Assembly: GCA_013399855.1 (NCBI GenBank)
Contig: VXAY01007412.1
Span: forward strand, 318,672-382,671
Origin: Oxyruncus cristatus
Taxonomy: Eukaryota > Chordata > Aves > Passeriformes > Cotingidae
Length of the DNA stretch: 64,000 nt
Reading direction: 5' to 3'
Below, piece after piece: positions 25,601 to 36,810 of the stretch (positions within the stretch are counted from its first letter, which is position 1; the number at the start of each line of letters is the position of its first letter). The notes below the pieces were generated by a model that was not told the DNA's origin, did no database searches, and saw only the letters and a list, made by a program, of their open reading frames with translations. The position numbers and the translations under genes were made by a program.

Positions 25601-28600
25601 TGGCTTCCACAAGTGAAGGCATTTTGGTCACCTGGCTGGTGACCAATAAAATGGTTCAAAACCATTTTATTTCAAATGTTTTCAAAAACATTTTTTAAAA
25701 CATTTCAAAAAACATTTCCAATTTTGACATTTAGAAAATGGATTCCCAAAAAAATCCATTCATGCCCTATTCAGCCCCTTCCAGACACTCATTTAGATAG
25801 TGACTGCTTTTCCAATATCCTGGAAGTGCCTGTGATACCTGCTCAGTGAAGAGCATCTCCTCCAATCTTTTCCCCTTCTCCTGGAGCTCCACCACTACAA
25901 CATCTCCTCTCCAGGAAGGGGAGAGATCTGGAAATGCTGAATGGGAAAAAAGCACTCCATGGTTATTTCACATACCTGAGACAGAGTTTTCATACATCAG
26001 CTTGCTGATCAGGTTCAGAGCTTCTGAGATTTTCACTGAGAAGCTGTAAGCATCTTGCAGGTATTGCACCAGCATCTCCTGTTTGACCAGCTCTGTTTGA
26101 GACTGCTCTTCCTGTACAACTTCTTTGGTCTTATGACTACTGTTGTCATTTGGAGGATCCTCACTGTTCTCTCCTGGGCATGAACCTGCATAGCACACTG
26201 ATTTGTGAACAGTACTGAAGACACAAAAGAAATAGGCAAGCTTCAGAGCATTTTAACCCTTCCCTCCCCACCACATAGTGACACCTTCCACAAGCCAGGA
26301 TACAAACGTCCAAATTCTGCCATTAGATCTAACTACAAAATCTCAGCATGCTCTAGGGCAAGTTCCAGTACTACAATGAGATGCTCCACAGACATGCCAG
26401 CTTAGTACAGGGATGTAGAAAGGCCTGGTCCAGTTGGGGTAAACTTCATTAAAATGCTGAAGGGGTTAATCTGAAGTTGACAGCTCCCCAAAGATGGATG
26501 AGGCACTAAAAGGGAAGCAGGGTAGAGTAGGGAGAAGGCAAACACTACTACTCCCTAGCAAAATTTGTGCAAGTGTGGAAAGTTGACAAAGTTAAGAAGA
26601 TTTTTAGACAGTAGACTTCTGATAGAATTGTGGTCAAAGGGATTGGCTAAGTAACCTTATGCTGAAACAAATATCAAACAAAGCACATGAAGTCTTGAAA
26701 ATACACCCAGAGGCTCAAGCCCCAAATAAACAAGACTTTGCTTGAACCAGATTCTTGGTCAAGGCTAAGGGTAAGCATTATGTGCCCCCACCTGTTCAGG
26801 AAGCAGAACTCCTGACTAATTCACACAGGACAGAATGGTGTGAATGGGTAACACTGGCTTCACTCCCCTCAGCAAATATTACATAAGGTAAAGCATCAGA
26901 AATGCACTTCTACTGGGAACATGGAACTGTTCTGACCAGAAATGAAGTAAGACCAATGTGATCCAGCCAAAATCAGATGGGTAAATGATCCAGAGATGGT
27001 GCAGCCTTATGAGCTGTCAAACACACACAGAATGAGCTCCAGAGGTCAGAAGGAGCGACAAGGCATTCCAGAGGGTTTTGGTCTAGTTCTGGCATCATCT
27101 TGGACTTAAGGAACAGACAGAATGATCTGAAATAGTTACCTATGTAAAGTCTCTTCAGAACATCCAGGATTGTTGCCTCTTCATTTTCCTCCATGGGGCC
27201 ACTGAAGGGCTCCTTCCCTTGGAAGCGACACAGGGCCTTCTGTGTAAGCTGGGCTGCACTCCTGAGAAGAATATCGGCAACTCATCAGGGCAGAACACAA
27301 GGGAAACCTTCCAACTCTGCCCTGAACACGGCAGCTCCTAGCAGCATCTTCTGCTGGGTGGCCATGTCAATCTCTTCCTACAGATCAATGTTATTGGAAA
27401 TCACCCCTCCACCCTGGAGCTCAAACCTTTCTTGAACAGAGAATATCCCTTGGGATAAACACTCTCAAACTACAGAGCCTTCTTACTTGTAATTCAGCTT
27501 CCTCAGCAGCCCAGTGATTTGCTCCACTGTACTCTCCACTGTTTCCTTAACTTCCAGCACCTCCTCTTCCCTTTCCTGCAGTGGTTGAAGGAGCTGATGT
27601 GTGGCAGCCCTAACTTCTGGCAGCATTGCTTTCCACTCTTCCTCTGGGGTGATCACTGGAGCTACTTAAAAAACAGAAGGAATGAAGAACTCAAAGACTC
27701 GAGTGACACCTTAAATGGCGAGAAAAACTCACCTGGAACTTAAGAGTTCTACTTCCACCACTCCCTCCCCCTGCAGGCACTATTTTCATTGCTGATCCCA
27801 CCCAGACTACAGTGAGAATAAGACAAGAAGTCTAGCATAACAAAGAAACCACTGAAGGCAAAGGAAAAAAAAAAGGCAGGTAAGAGAGAACCATCATTTG
27901 TTTAGCCTTGGACTTGCCGCTACCTACAAATTGGGTTTAAATTAATATCTGACCAAAATTATGGCTCAAGCAGTCCTAGAGTGGTTGAAAATGGAAACCT
28001 GGGAAAGTGTTCATAGGTATTTTCAGTTCTTACCCCGAAAATAGGATATTTAACTACATGGACTGTTGATGTAGACATGGATATTACTATGATCCTTTTA
28101 TAACACCACTATACGAAAACCTGTTCTGAGTTTAATTCCAGTTATCTGGTCTCACCATCTCACACAGCTAAGATCTGAGACAAAAGCCATCACAACCTAG
28201 GAGCAAATTTAAGATGAGGAAAAGTAAACTCTGGACTGCCCTGGAAAGGAGAAAAATGAAGAAAGGAAATTACCTGCTGTGGATCTGACACGGTCCCTCA
28301 TTTCTTGCAGTTTCTGCACTTCTTTCTTCAGTGCCTTGTCCAAGTCAGCACAGCTTAGCTGAAGATGCCAGGAAGAGAAGAAGAAATATGTCACTTATCC
28401 TTTCTTTCTGAAATGCCAGAATTCTCCTTTCTCTTCCACTCCCTGCTTTAGTAGTTGATCCCCATAGATAACCCTGTCTTGGGAAACTGGAATAGTAGAC
28501 ACTGGCCTCGATCCTAGAACAGGAACTGCTGCAAATTGCTAGTCTAAGGCCCAGAAACTCAAAAGGAGGTGCAGCTAAACAGAGAGCTGCAGCTCCATGC

Positions 28601-31600
28601 AGAATATTCTAAAAAAATTATTCTGATCCTAAGGAAAGAAACCCCACAGTGGATTCAAATAAAACTGCTGCAGGTTTTTACCTCGATCAAATACATCCCT
28701 CCTGGCCTTCAGTGAAGTTACCAGTTACACTAAGAGAAAATAACTGGGACTACAAGCCTGAGACTACAAGATCTGGACCTGGGAAAATGACAAAGCTCCC
28801 ACCTGCAGAGTCAAAAGCTACACTGTCCCTCCCACAAGACACAGAAAGGCTGCTCCCCAGGCTATAGCACACTACAGATATGTGGCCTGCAAACAGACAT
28901 ATGGCATATCCATCACACTAATCAGAATTACCTTGCAGGAGAAGGGGTTGTTGGACAAAAACGCAGCCAGGAGCTGGATTGCATTTTTAACTACTATGAC
29001 AGATTTGTCATTGAGACGCCCAACAGCCAGTGATACCACAGACTGGAACTGAGTCAAAGGCAGGGCCTAGCACACAATGAGAGCACAGACAAAGTTATCA
29101 AGGAGGCTTAAAGACTTGGGAAAAGTTATTTTACTGAAGATCTATTCACGTACTAAAAGGTACATATTATAGATTTACAGAAAAGTCTCGGTCTGAAGGG
29201 ATCTCTGGTATCTTCTTGTCCAGCCTCCACTGAAAGCAAGGACTTAGGTTATACAGGGTCCTGCTGAGTCTAGTCTTAGCATATCTAGCAAGGGTGATGT
29301 TCTCCCATACCAGTGGCTAAAAAGAGGCTGCATACTGTGCTCTTTCTTCTAGTTTTTCCCAGTAATGAAGAGCACCATTTAATTTGTGCCCCCAGTTCCC
29401 TCACCCCTAGATGTTTGGTCTCTTGGAAAAAAGGAACTGCAGAGTACACAGGAACAATACCTTTCTCTGTTAAAACTTTAGTCTCTCTAAACAAAAGGCA
29501 GGGTGGCAGAAATTCCCTCGGAAAACACAACAGGGGAAGGGATGAGGGAGGCAACACCTTTTCCCCAGCACGGACTTACCTTGCACTGAACGATTCGAGT
29601 GAAAAGCTGCAGCACGCGGCTGCGCACGAAGCTGTGGATGTCACACACGTGGGCCTGCAGCATACTCAGGAACTTGTCCCGAGTACCACGGGCAGCCTCC
29701 TCCAGCTGGTTACCATTCAGCACCTGCATCAGTGCTTCTGCCATAGCTGCCAGAATGGCATTTCGCATCATGTAACTCTGCAAAGAGTAGAGTTGTTGAA
29801 CCAGGAACAGACAAAAAGACATCACTTGATATGCCAAGGGATGGCCCAGAGTTTGGGTCTTCCAAGTCCCAGGCTCCAGCCTTAAGTGAGTTTTTTTTAT
29901 TATGGACATTGTATTAAACTTGGATGAACATAGCTGTGCCTGCAAGACAGAGTAACCTCCCCCATGCATACAAGCCAAGGGAGGTGGTGTTGTTCAGACT
30001 GGAGAAGAGAAGGCTCCAGGGAGACTTTATAGCACTTTCAAGTTCCTAAAGGGACTACAAGAAAGCTGGAGAGGGACTTTTTACAAGGGCAAGTAGTGAT
30101 AGGACAAGGGGGAATGGCTTCAAACTGAGAGTAGGTTTAGATTGGATATTGGGAAGAAATTCTTTACTGTGAGGGTGGTGAAATACTGGAACAGGTTGCC
30201 CAGAGAAGCTGTGGATGCCCAGTCCCCGGAAGCATTCGAGGTCAGGTTGGATGGAGCTTTGAGCAACCTGGTCTAGTGAAAGGTGTCCCTGCCCATGGCA
30301 GGGGTGTTGGATATAGATGACTTTTATGGTCCCTTTTAAGTCAAACCAGTCTATGATCCTAATCCAATCCTGCTGTACAGTTAGGTCCACAGAGGCCAAG
30401 AACTGATGTGAGAAACACTTAAGGCTTTTAAGGGTAGTTAAGAGAAGGTAACACAATGACAAACTTGTTAAGTACTGAAGACCAAGAGACAACAGCTGGG
30501 AGCTCAGACCACTAAGCAGTCTCCCATTCTCTGACATCCAACTGTGACAACCAGGCAGTAGATGTCATGGTTTCTGTTTCCTTTGCATCATTTAGGTAAG
30601 GGAAGAACGTGTTCCACAGGGCAGGTTTTGGCTACTTGAGCTCTGTGAAAGAGGTTCTGTTTTCAGACAGAAAAACTGGATAGCAGCACCTCCACCACTT
30701 GACTTCTCTGGACAGGTAACAATGCGGAAATGTACCTCCCCATCCAAGTGGTGCAGGAGAACGCTCATGTGGGATAGCACTAGGGCTGGAATCTGTCCGG
30801 TCAGTTCAGTTATAAAGGCAGAATAACCCTTGACTCCAGAAGCCTCACGAGCCAATTCCTGCGGACATTTCTGTCCAATTTCCCTGCAAAGAAAGATGAA
30901 ACAAGGAGTGGCGCGCCTCAAGTTGCTAGGGATAGAAGGACAAGCATCAAGGTATTTCTCTCACCTTAGCAATTCACCCACCAGACTTTTCAGACCATAC
31001 TCTTTAGCCCAGAGGCTCACGGCCTGTGCAAACACAGGGGCTACATGTTCAAAGTGCTGCAGCATCTGTGTGATCTTCAGAGTGGCACCTTTCACACGAG
31101 ACAACGAAGAAAGAGGTAAGCAAAAGTAACTGGGAATGGCTTCAGGAAGAAGGCAGAAGAGCAGGAACTCACTGAACATTTGGCTGCAATGAATCAGAGC
31201 TCCAGCGAGCAGATGTGTCACAGCCTCCCGTGTGGCACGATACCTTTGAAGACCGATACTTGGATTCTCCAGGATACGGTAGCAACTTCCCATCATTAAG
31301 CTAAAGCCACAGAAGACAGACAGCAAACCTGTCACAACTGGAACCAACACCATTCTACCACACCACACTAGGCAAACATTTCTATCAAACCAAAGAGATT
31401 CTTCAATATCCTCCAAAAATTAGCAAACAACATCTGAATTTTTGAGGAAAGGAAGTGGTTCCTATACACACAGATTTTGCCTCAAGCTGGTTTCCTCAGT
31501 TTCCCAATGATCTGCACCTTCCAGATGACTGTAATACCAACTCATTGGTAGATTTAACATTTAACCCTCCCTTCCAGGGAACCACTCACTCATCCCACCT

Positions 31601-33443
31601 CTACATCTACTCCATCCCATACCTGACAAACTCTTCTTCCACTGATAAACCACCCCAAAGCTGACGGAGATCCAGCTGCAGCACATGAGTAAGCAGCTGT
31701 AAGACTGGCTCCCTCTCCTCTTCCCAGAAGGATCCAGAAGTCTTGGCATGGTTCTTCTTGTTCTAGAAAGGAGATTACACAATGTGATACACCAAAAAAA
31801 TAAATCACCAACCTGCTTCCCTTGAAAATTAATGTCTGTTAATTCTACAGCATTAAGAGACACACAGTGATATGCATGAGATCACAGAATCACACTGGAC
31901 TTCCCCAAATTCTTCTCTCTCAGCTCAAGCTGCCCCACTGTCCAGTGCAGCTCACAGCTGGCACCCATAGGCAGCAGGACTGAGGCCAGCACTGGTGTCT
32001 CCCATGGCCTAAGGATATACCTGCATCCACCGCCTTCATCTCTTCCCACAGAAAGGAACTCATGAGAAAATACTGGCACACTAAGTACCAGCTAGACACT
32101 GAAGAGCAAAACAAAAAGGTCTGGGCATCCAAGTCCCTGCTGATGTTTAGACATGACTGTCCATTTGTTTTCCATGCACAGTTTCACAGAAACACCAGCA
32201 CTCCACCTTACGCACTGCTCTTACTGGCATTAGGCTTAAACAAACCCAGCTAAAACATCTTATAGATGTTCAGCAAGCTTAAAAATTTTTCTGATGTTTT
32301 TCATCTTGTTTTTCTCCCACTCCCCTCACCCACCTTCCCACCAGGATCTGCCTCCAACAAACTGTTCTTGCGGGTTTCCATTTCAAAGGCATCCACCAGA
32401 GAAGTCAGGAGGTAGCAGTTCATCTTAAGAGCATTGAGGTGAGCAGCACGGTCTTCTTGGCTCAGCCTAGAGTCACTCAGGATGCCAGGAAGTTCATTGG
32501 AATGATGGGACACCACTGAAGAGAGGCAGAAAGTCATGAGCACTCCTTGCCAGGCCCCTCAGCCATCCTCTCTTTTAGAGGCTTAGAGCAGTCATCAGAT
32601 TACCAAAGATGTGTGCTCACATCTCACCAGCTGTAACACAGGCTGCCCCCTACAACCCAAACCTTGGACATGCTGTCTTATCCTATCCCCACAGCCCTTT
32701 GTCAGCTCAGAGAAACACTCACTCTGAGCTGATGCACCCCGAAGATGTATTTTCCAGGGATGTGGGCTGGAGGATTTTCTGTCGGTCTGCCCTTACAGCA
32801 AACATGCACAGCTCAGCATCGTCCACCAAGATTACAGACCCGTATGACAGGAGTGGGCTGAGGGTGCAGCCCAGCTGGCCGAGTCACATTAGCCTTTATA
32901 TCATCATTGAGCTGCCAGAGGAAAACAACCTCTCCCTTAGTCCTGCTTGGGCCAGTAACAGCGGATACCCACCGTTCACCATCAGCTCCAGGGCGTCCTC
33001 CTTGACAGCGGAGCCCACAGTTCGGAAGTGGCTGCGGGGCAAGCACAGTGCGTGAGGGCAGTGGGCAAACAGCGCCCGGCGGAGGGGCGAGAGCCCGCCT
33101 CTCCGCCTCCCCCCTCCGCCCGCTACCCCCAGTACTCACTGGAGCACGCTGTACACGGAGTCGAAGTGCTGCAGCACGGCCAGCCCGCCCCGCGCACGGA
33201 GAGCGGCCCGGAAGGCTGCGGGAAAACACGGGGAGGGGCAGAGGGCACACGGCCGTGAGCCGGCGGCAGGACCGGGCCAGGCCGGGACGGGGGATACGGA
33301 GACAACTTACCTGCGAGGGCGGGCGGCAGCTCACGGACGGGCAGCACCTCCTGCACCACGTAGTGCCCGCGGCCATCGCCCCGCAGCAGGTCGGCGGCGG
33401 CGAGAGGCAGCTGGAACTGCGGAGCCGCCACCGAGTCCGCCAT
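7601..33443 (-). CDS. NCAPD2: Condensin I complex subunit D2 (31 coding exons)
   Basis: CAP-D2 is the HEAT-repeat regulatory subunit of condensin I, which compacts chromosomes in mitosis. Coding exons in transcript order: 33311-33443, 33140-33215, 32973-33031, 32334-32515, 31623-31762, 31173-31300, 30965-31088, 30736-30883, 29580-29777, 28932-29066, 28274-28358, 27487-27664, 27140-27261, 25976-26185, 23864-24038, 22196-22280, 21913-22046, 20780-20912, 18016-18100, 17762-17923, 17307-17521, 15547-15658, 15120-15243, 14760-14915, 14368-14545, 13257-13351, 10733-10813, 8509-8695, 8160-8286, 7857-8018, 7601-7683. All phases agree and total 4212 nt (1403 aa; human is 1401). The protein is helical HEAT-type throughout, with the conserved Cnd1 region near residues 1060-1240 (for example [20 protein letters not shown]). 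The tail is acidic and basic, with a likely NLS ([11 protein letters not shown]) and Thr-Pro sites at T1341, T1387 and T1392. Start: ATG at 33443 in a CGGCCATGG context. Intron 25 has a GC donor, and exon 12 has a NAGNAG acceptor. Confidence 0.98.
9105..9118. repeat. (TC)n microsatellite
   Basis: Seven TC dinucleotides in NCAPD2 intron 27. Confidence 0.8.
11380..11860 (-). mobile_element. Possible degraded CR1-type LINE fragment
   Basis: In NCAPD2 intron 26, plus-strand text around 11518-11575 (CCAGAACTGTGGCAGCACTC, then a GTCACCAG motif) resembles the reverse-oriented 3' part of old CR1 elements. It is strongly diverged and the ends are not defined, so this call is tentative. Confidence 0.35.
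13352..14367 (-). other. NCAPD2: NCAPD2 intron 25, GC-AG type
   Basis: Exon 25 ends ...AACAAG and is followed by GCAAGT (minus strand; GC at 14367-14366). The intron ends ...TTCTGCACAG before exon 26. No GT donor nearby keeps the frame and the conserved protein junction ELSNK|DNAIYN. GC donors with an otherwise strong AAG|GCAAGT consensus are a known minor class. Confidence 0.9.
15887..16366 (-). mobile_element. CR1 LINE 3' fragment
   Basis: Plus-strand text opens with ACAGAATCACATAGTAAGG and GGTTGGAAGGGACC, then TCTGGTCCAACCTCCCTGC, the hallmark of an inverted avian CR1 3' end. The element therefore reads on the minus strand, the same direction as NCAPD2, within intron 21 (15659-17306). It is 5'-truncated, as usual. 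Confidence 0.93.
18802..19879 (+). mobile_element. Endogenous retrovirus LTR (about 1.08 kb)
   Basis: In NCAPD2 intron 18, on the strand opposite the gene. It starts TGTCATGGG and ends TTTCA (TG...CA). It has a CCAAT box at 18937-18941, an AT-rich TATA-like stretch (ATATTTAAG) at 18963-18971, and AATAAA at 19741-19746. A GC-rich central part has repeated CCCATGG-containing units (about 19040-19570). It is followed by a primer-binding site and perhaps 150-200 bases of leader. No gag, pol or env sequence is visible, so this is a truncated or decayed copy. Confidence 0.82.
19884..19896 (+). other. Retroviral primer-binding site, tRNA-Phe type
   Basis: TGGTGCCGAAACC is complementary to the 3' end of tRNA-Phe including CCA. 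It sits four bases after the LTR terminus, the normal position. The match covers 13 bases, then diverges. It fixes the LTR boundary and orientation. Confidence 0.75.
25645..25671. repeat. Perfect 12-bp inverted repeat with 3-base loop
   Basis: AATAAAATGGTT, CAA, AACCATTTTATT in NCAPD2 intron 14. It is followed to about 25720 by AT-rich imperfect repeats of ACATTT/AAAACATTT. It could form a hairpin or be a relic of a MITE-like element; no target duplication is visible. Confidence 0.85.
29170..29240 (-). mobile_element. Probable CR1-like remnant
   Basis: A short stretch in NCAPD2 intron 9 (GGTCTGAAGGGATCTCTGG, then CTTGTCCAGCCTCC) resembles the inverted 3' end of an old CR1 copy. It is too short and diverged for a firm call. 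Confidence 0.35.
29990..30360 (+). mobile_element. CR1 LINE 3' fragment
   Basis: Contains TGTTCAGACTGGAGAAGAG, AAATTCTTTACTGTGAGGGT, GGAACAGGTTGCCCAGAGAA and GCAACCTGGTCTAGTG, then a decayed 3' end (CCAGTCTATGATCCT). Sense CR1 3' region in NCAPD2 intron 8, opposite to the gene. Confidence 0.93.
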
Positions 33444-33688
33444 GGCCGCCACAGCTCAAAACAGCGCGCGCGGCTCGCGCTCGCCCCGCCCCCTCCACGG
33501 GCCTATCAGAGCCCGGCGGCCCCGCCGCGCGCCCGCGTCGCGCCCAATCGCGGGCCCCACTGCGCTCGCGGCCGTTAGCCAGACGTCACCGGCGCGTCCC
33601 TGCGCTCCCCGGCGGAAGGGGCCGCACCGCCGCCCGGCCCTTCCTGACCCTTCCCGTCCCTTCCCTCGGGGCACTGGCGGTCACCCCG
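33444..33688. promoter_or_regulatory. Divergent CpG promoter, NCAPD2 / MRPL51
   Basis: Only 245 bp separate the NCAPD2 ATG (minus) from the MRPL51 ATG (plus), inside a CpG island that extends over both first exons. Visible elements: a GC box (CCCCGCCCC, about 33484-33492), a CCAAT box at 33544-33548, a CRE-like GACGTCAC at 33582-33589, and an ETS-type CGGAAG at 33613-33618. There is no TATA box. The same head-to-head pair is found in mammals. Confidence 0.85.
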
Positions 33689-34315
33689 ATGGCGGCAGCG
33701 GCGCTGCTGCTGCGGGCGGCGGGCCGGGCCCTGCTGGGCCGGGCTGGGCCGCTGATCCGTGCCGAGCGGGGAATTAGCGAGAGCGGCGGGGCGCACTGGG
33801 CGCCCGTGCGGCCCGGTCTCCCCGTGCCCCTCTCCTCGCCCCTGGCGGGGCTCACCCGGCCCATCCTTATCAGGGAGCCGCCGAAGCGCAAGCCGGTGGA
33901 CCGCTGGACAAAGAAACGGGCCTTGTTCGGGGTCTACGACTACGTGGGGATCCTGGGTAAGACAGACAGCCCGCCGGGAGGAGGGGAGGGAGGCTGCACC
34001 CACCTGCGGGCTGGCGCCTCCTCCAGCAGCCAGAGGGCGGGGAGGATTTGGGCCGGCTGCCCTAGGAACAGCCTCCTCCAGAGCCTGGCTTCACCTCTGT
34101 CTTCCCTCCTGTTCTCAGGCGGCTTCCAAATCCACCCGAAGAATCTCATCAAGGGGCCCACGTGGCTGCGAGGCTGGCGGGGGAACGAACTGCAGAGGTG
34201 CATCCGCAAGAAGCGGATGGTAGGCGATCGGATGTTTGCAGAGGATCTTCACAAACTGAACAAGAGGATCCGGTACTTGTACAGGCGCTTCAATCGCACC
34301 GGGAAGCACCGCTAG
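33689..34315 (+). CDS. MRPL51: Mitochondrial large ribosomal subunit protein mL51
   Basis: A component of the mitochondrial 39S ribosomal subunit. Two exons: 33689-33956 (ends CTGG|GTAAGA, phase 1) and 34119-34315 (after TTCTCAG). Together they encode 154 aa. The N-terminal half is Arg/Ala-rich and fits a mitochondrial targeting sequence. The conserved part starts near [20 protein letters not shown] and continues through [20 protein letters not shown] and [20 protein letters not shown] to a basic end. It is longer than the human protein (128 aa) because of the N-terminal region. The start is the first ATG after the shared promoter; I noticed no better downstream candidate. Confidence 0.98.
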   Translation: MAAAALLLRAAGRALLGRAGPLIRAERGISESGGAHWAPVRPGLPVPLSSPLAGLTRPILIREPPKRKPVDRWTKKRALFGVYDYVGILGKTDSPPGGGEGGCTHLRAGASSSSQRAGRIWAGCPRNSLLQSLASPLSSLLFSGGFQIHPKNLIKGPTWLRGWRGNELQRCIRKKRMVGDRMFAEDLHKLNKRIRYLYRRFNRTGKHR

Positions 34316-34353
34316 GGTTCGGGATGTGGAGCGTGGATTTGTGGCACGGTCAG

Positions 34354-34359
34354 AATAAA
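34354..34359 (+). terminator. MRPL51: MRPL51 poly(A) signal
   Basis: AATAAA 38 bases after the MRPL51 stop codon, followed by T- and GT-containing sequence. It implies a very short 3' UTR. Confidence 0.85.
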
Positions 34360-34384
34360 GACAGCTTTAACTCAATTGGGTTCC

Positions 34385-36240
34385 CAGTGCTTGCTACAAC
34401 CTTTGCTGTGTGTTTCTAGCCTGCTCCCAAGGTCCTGCTGCTGCTCCAGCCCTGAACTCCTCTGTGGAGGTTCTTTTGTGCCCCCTCAAGCATTTCTGAC
34501 ATACTTGTTGCAGACATCTGTTACAGCCTGCATGCCTGAACTTGACCCTTGGGTCTCTATTTTATGGCCAGGTTTCTAGCATCCTTTTAGTCTCTTAGCC
34601 CCATGTTCTCGCAACCTACTTGACAATTCCAGTATGCTCCAGCTTAGATTTTTCCTCATAACCAAATTTTCAAGTCAGTGCCAAGAGTGCCTGCTAATAT
34701 GTCTTCCTACTCATTGCTTTCTCCCTGGCCCTCTGCTTATTTGTGATTAAGTATGAATGATCCAAATGTTAGTTGAAGTGCATCAAAACTTGTCTTAAGA
34801 ATGGGATATTTCTCCTGTTTCACACTTAGGATGACTTAAACCCCTACTAATGACATTTAATGGCCAAATTTATAATTTAATGGCCTTTCATTTATAATTT
34901 AGTCAGGATTTGCAAAAGTAATTCAGGTATTTAACTGTTTTTAAAAACTCTAGCTGCTAGTTTTCCATAACTGTTACTGGTTGCTTTAGAGGAGAAGTTA
35001 CAGTCAGTCACAGCTGACATCCCTCTAGTCCAGCATCACAAAGACCATTGTACACTTGGGAAAAAACCGTAGGATGAGCAGGCACTTGCCTACCTCTTCT
35101 CCCGTAGTTGTTAATTTGGCTGCTAAGTAATCTGCTGACTTGATCTATCTTGCTACAGAGCAACACTGCTCTGTCTCCAACAGCACTTGGTTGGGAATGA
35201 ATGGAAAGAACTTTCTTTAGGTCTAAGCCTGAGAAAAGTGAAGCCAAACTCTATTCAAACAGCTGAAGTTCACATGCTCAGGAGCAGGGTGGCAGACCTG
35301 TGGGAATTGCCAAAAGGTGGTGTGAATTCAGGAAGCATGCACAGATCCAACTGGGGACTGAGTAAACACCTGTAAGAGAGCAGCTGAGGGTTATTGCATA
35401 TGTAAACCAAAGGTGTAGCAAATCCTTGACTGCAAATATGTCAGAAACAGGAAGAGTGTCAGAGCGAGTACCTTGTACCCTTTGTCATCTCCTAATCCCT
35501 AAGCACTAAGCTGGCAAGGGCTCTGTGGCCACTACTTCCATAAGCTCTGTCTTTGGTTATTTGCAGTGGTTATTGGAACAGTCCTTGGACTGCGGTGGGA
35601 AGGTTGCCAGGCTATAGAAGCTTCTTCCATAACTTGTCCCTTTGCAGCTTGACTGAAGGCTTATCTTAAAAACCTTCAGTTCTGCTGAGCCCAGTGCTAG
35701 TCTGCTCCCATCTGCAAATCACCTGGCTCAAGTCACAACCTTGTATTAAGTGTTCACCTTGTAGCTGTGGTGTTTTGGTTCCCATGCTGTCCTCTGTAAC
35801 ATATCTGTTTTGTGTATCTACTAATCTATCAGGTCTGATTCTAAAAACTATGAATGCCCTGTATCACCTTATGAAAGGAAAAAGTAGTTCAGTCTAAGTG
35901 TGAACCCACGCTTGTCACCCTACTCACCACGCCAAATGCTCTATGAAGAGACTTCTTGTTCCAATATGCTCCTGCCTCCTTTTTTGTCCTGAATTGAAGA
36001 ATCTTCCCTTCTAATCCATCAGCCTTCTCCAGATCTTTAGAAGGAAAAAATGCAAACACGTTGTTGTTCTCGGGGCTGATGCAGGAGCCTCATTTCCCCC
36101 GCAGGCTGCAGAAGATCAAACGGGACTTGTTCAGGTTCCCTTTCATGCCGTGCTATATGGTGGAAGTGGGCCAGCGACACCATCTCTTAATTGCAAGGGC
36201 AGCGGCTTCAACAGAGCCAACAGGCACACTGCGGAGGTGG
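34385..36240. other. Intergenic MRPL51-VAMP1, no gene recognised
   Basis: 1.9 kb of AT-richer unique sequence. No conserved exon and no clear repeat were seen. Confidence 0.6.
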
Positions 36241-36810
36241 GGTTACGGAAGCGCTCCGCAGTCCCCACCACTACGGCACGCGCCGGGATGAGCTCCAAGG
36301 GGAAAACTGGACAGGGCGGGTAATCATGCTCAGGCTGTGCGTGACCGACACGGAGCGCGGCGGACCCGCTCCGGGCTGGCGGGGCCGGAGGGTGCAGCGC
36401 CTGGCCAAGGGAGAGCACGAGATCGGGATGGGGATAGGGATGGGGGCCGAGTCACCCCCGGTTCCGCGTCACCCCCGGTTCCGCAGGGGCGGGGCGGGGC
36501 CAGCGCGGGGGCGGGGCGCCGAGCCGCGCTGCTATTGGGCGGCCCACGGGGGAGTCACCGGGGGCGGAGCTTGTCCTCGCGGCAGTCCGGGGGCGGGGCC
36601 GAGTGAAATCGCAATCGCGAAGTGCTGATTGGCTGAGAAGGAGCCCGGGGGCGGAGCCGATCTGTCGCTCCCGGCGGAACAACTTTTGGTTGGCTGCTGA
36701 CCCTGTGGGCGGGGCCCGGCCGGCTATAAGTGCGGGTGGTGGGATTCTCCCGCTGTCGGTGCGGAGCTTCAGCTGTGTGTCCGTCCGTGGGTTGTCGGTC
36801 CTTCCCGGCC
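36240..36810 (+). promoter_or_regulatory. VAMP1: VAMP1 CpG-island promoter
   Basis: A CpG-rich island that continues to about 37560. It contains many GC boxes (GGGGCGGGG-type, about 36485-36600 and 36705-36715) and inverted CCAAT boxes (CTATTGGG near 36531, TGATTGGCTG near 36625). A TATA-like CTATAAG at 36724-36730 lies 81 bases before the first coding base. A start near 36755 would give a short 5' UTR. Confidence 0.75.

Noticed and set aside
26186..26215. Upstream acceptor (GTGTCTTCAG) for NCAPD2 exon 14
   Set aside because: Joining there would shift the frame away from the conserved [13 protein letters not shown] segment. The acceptor at TGCTATGCAG keeps it.
29313..29885. 190-aa plus-strand frame
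   Set aside because: It is antisense to NCAPD2 exon 9 and its flanks; the minus-strand exon explains the open frame.
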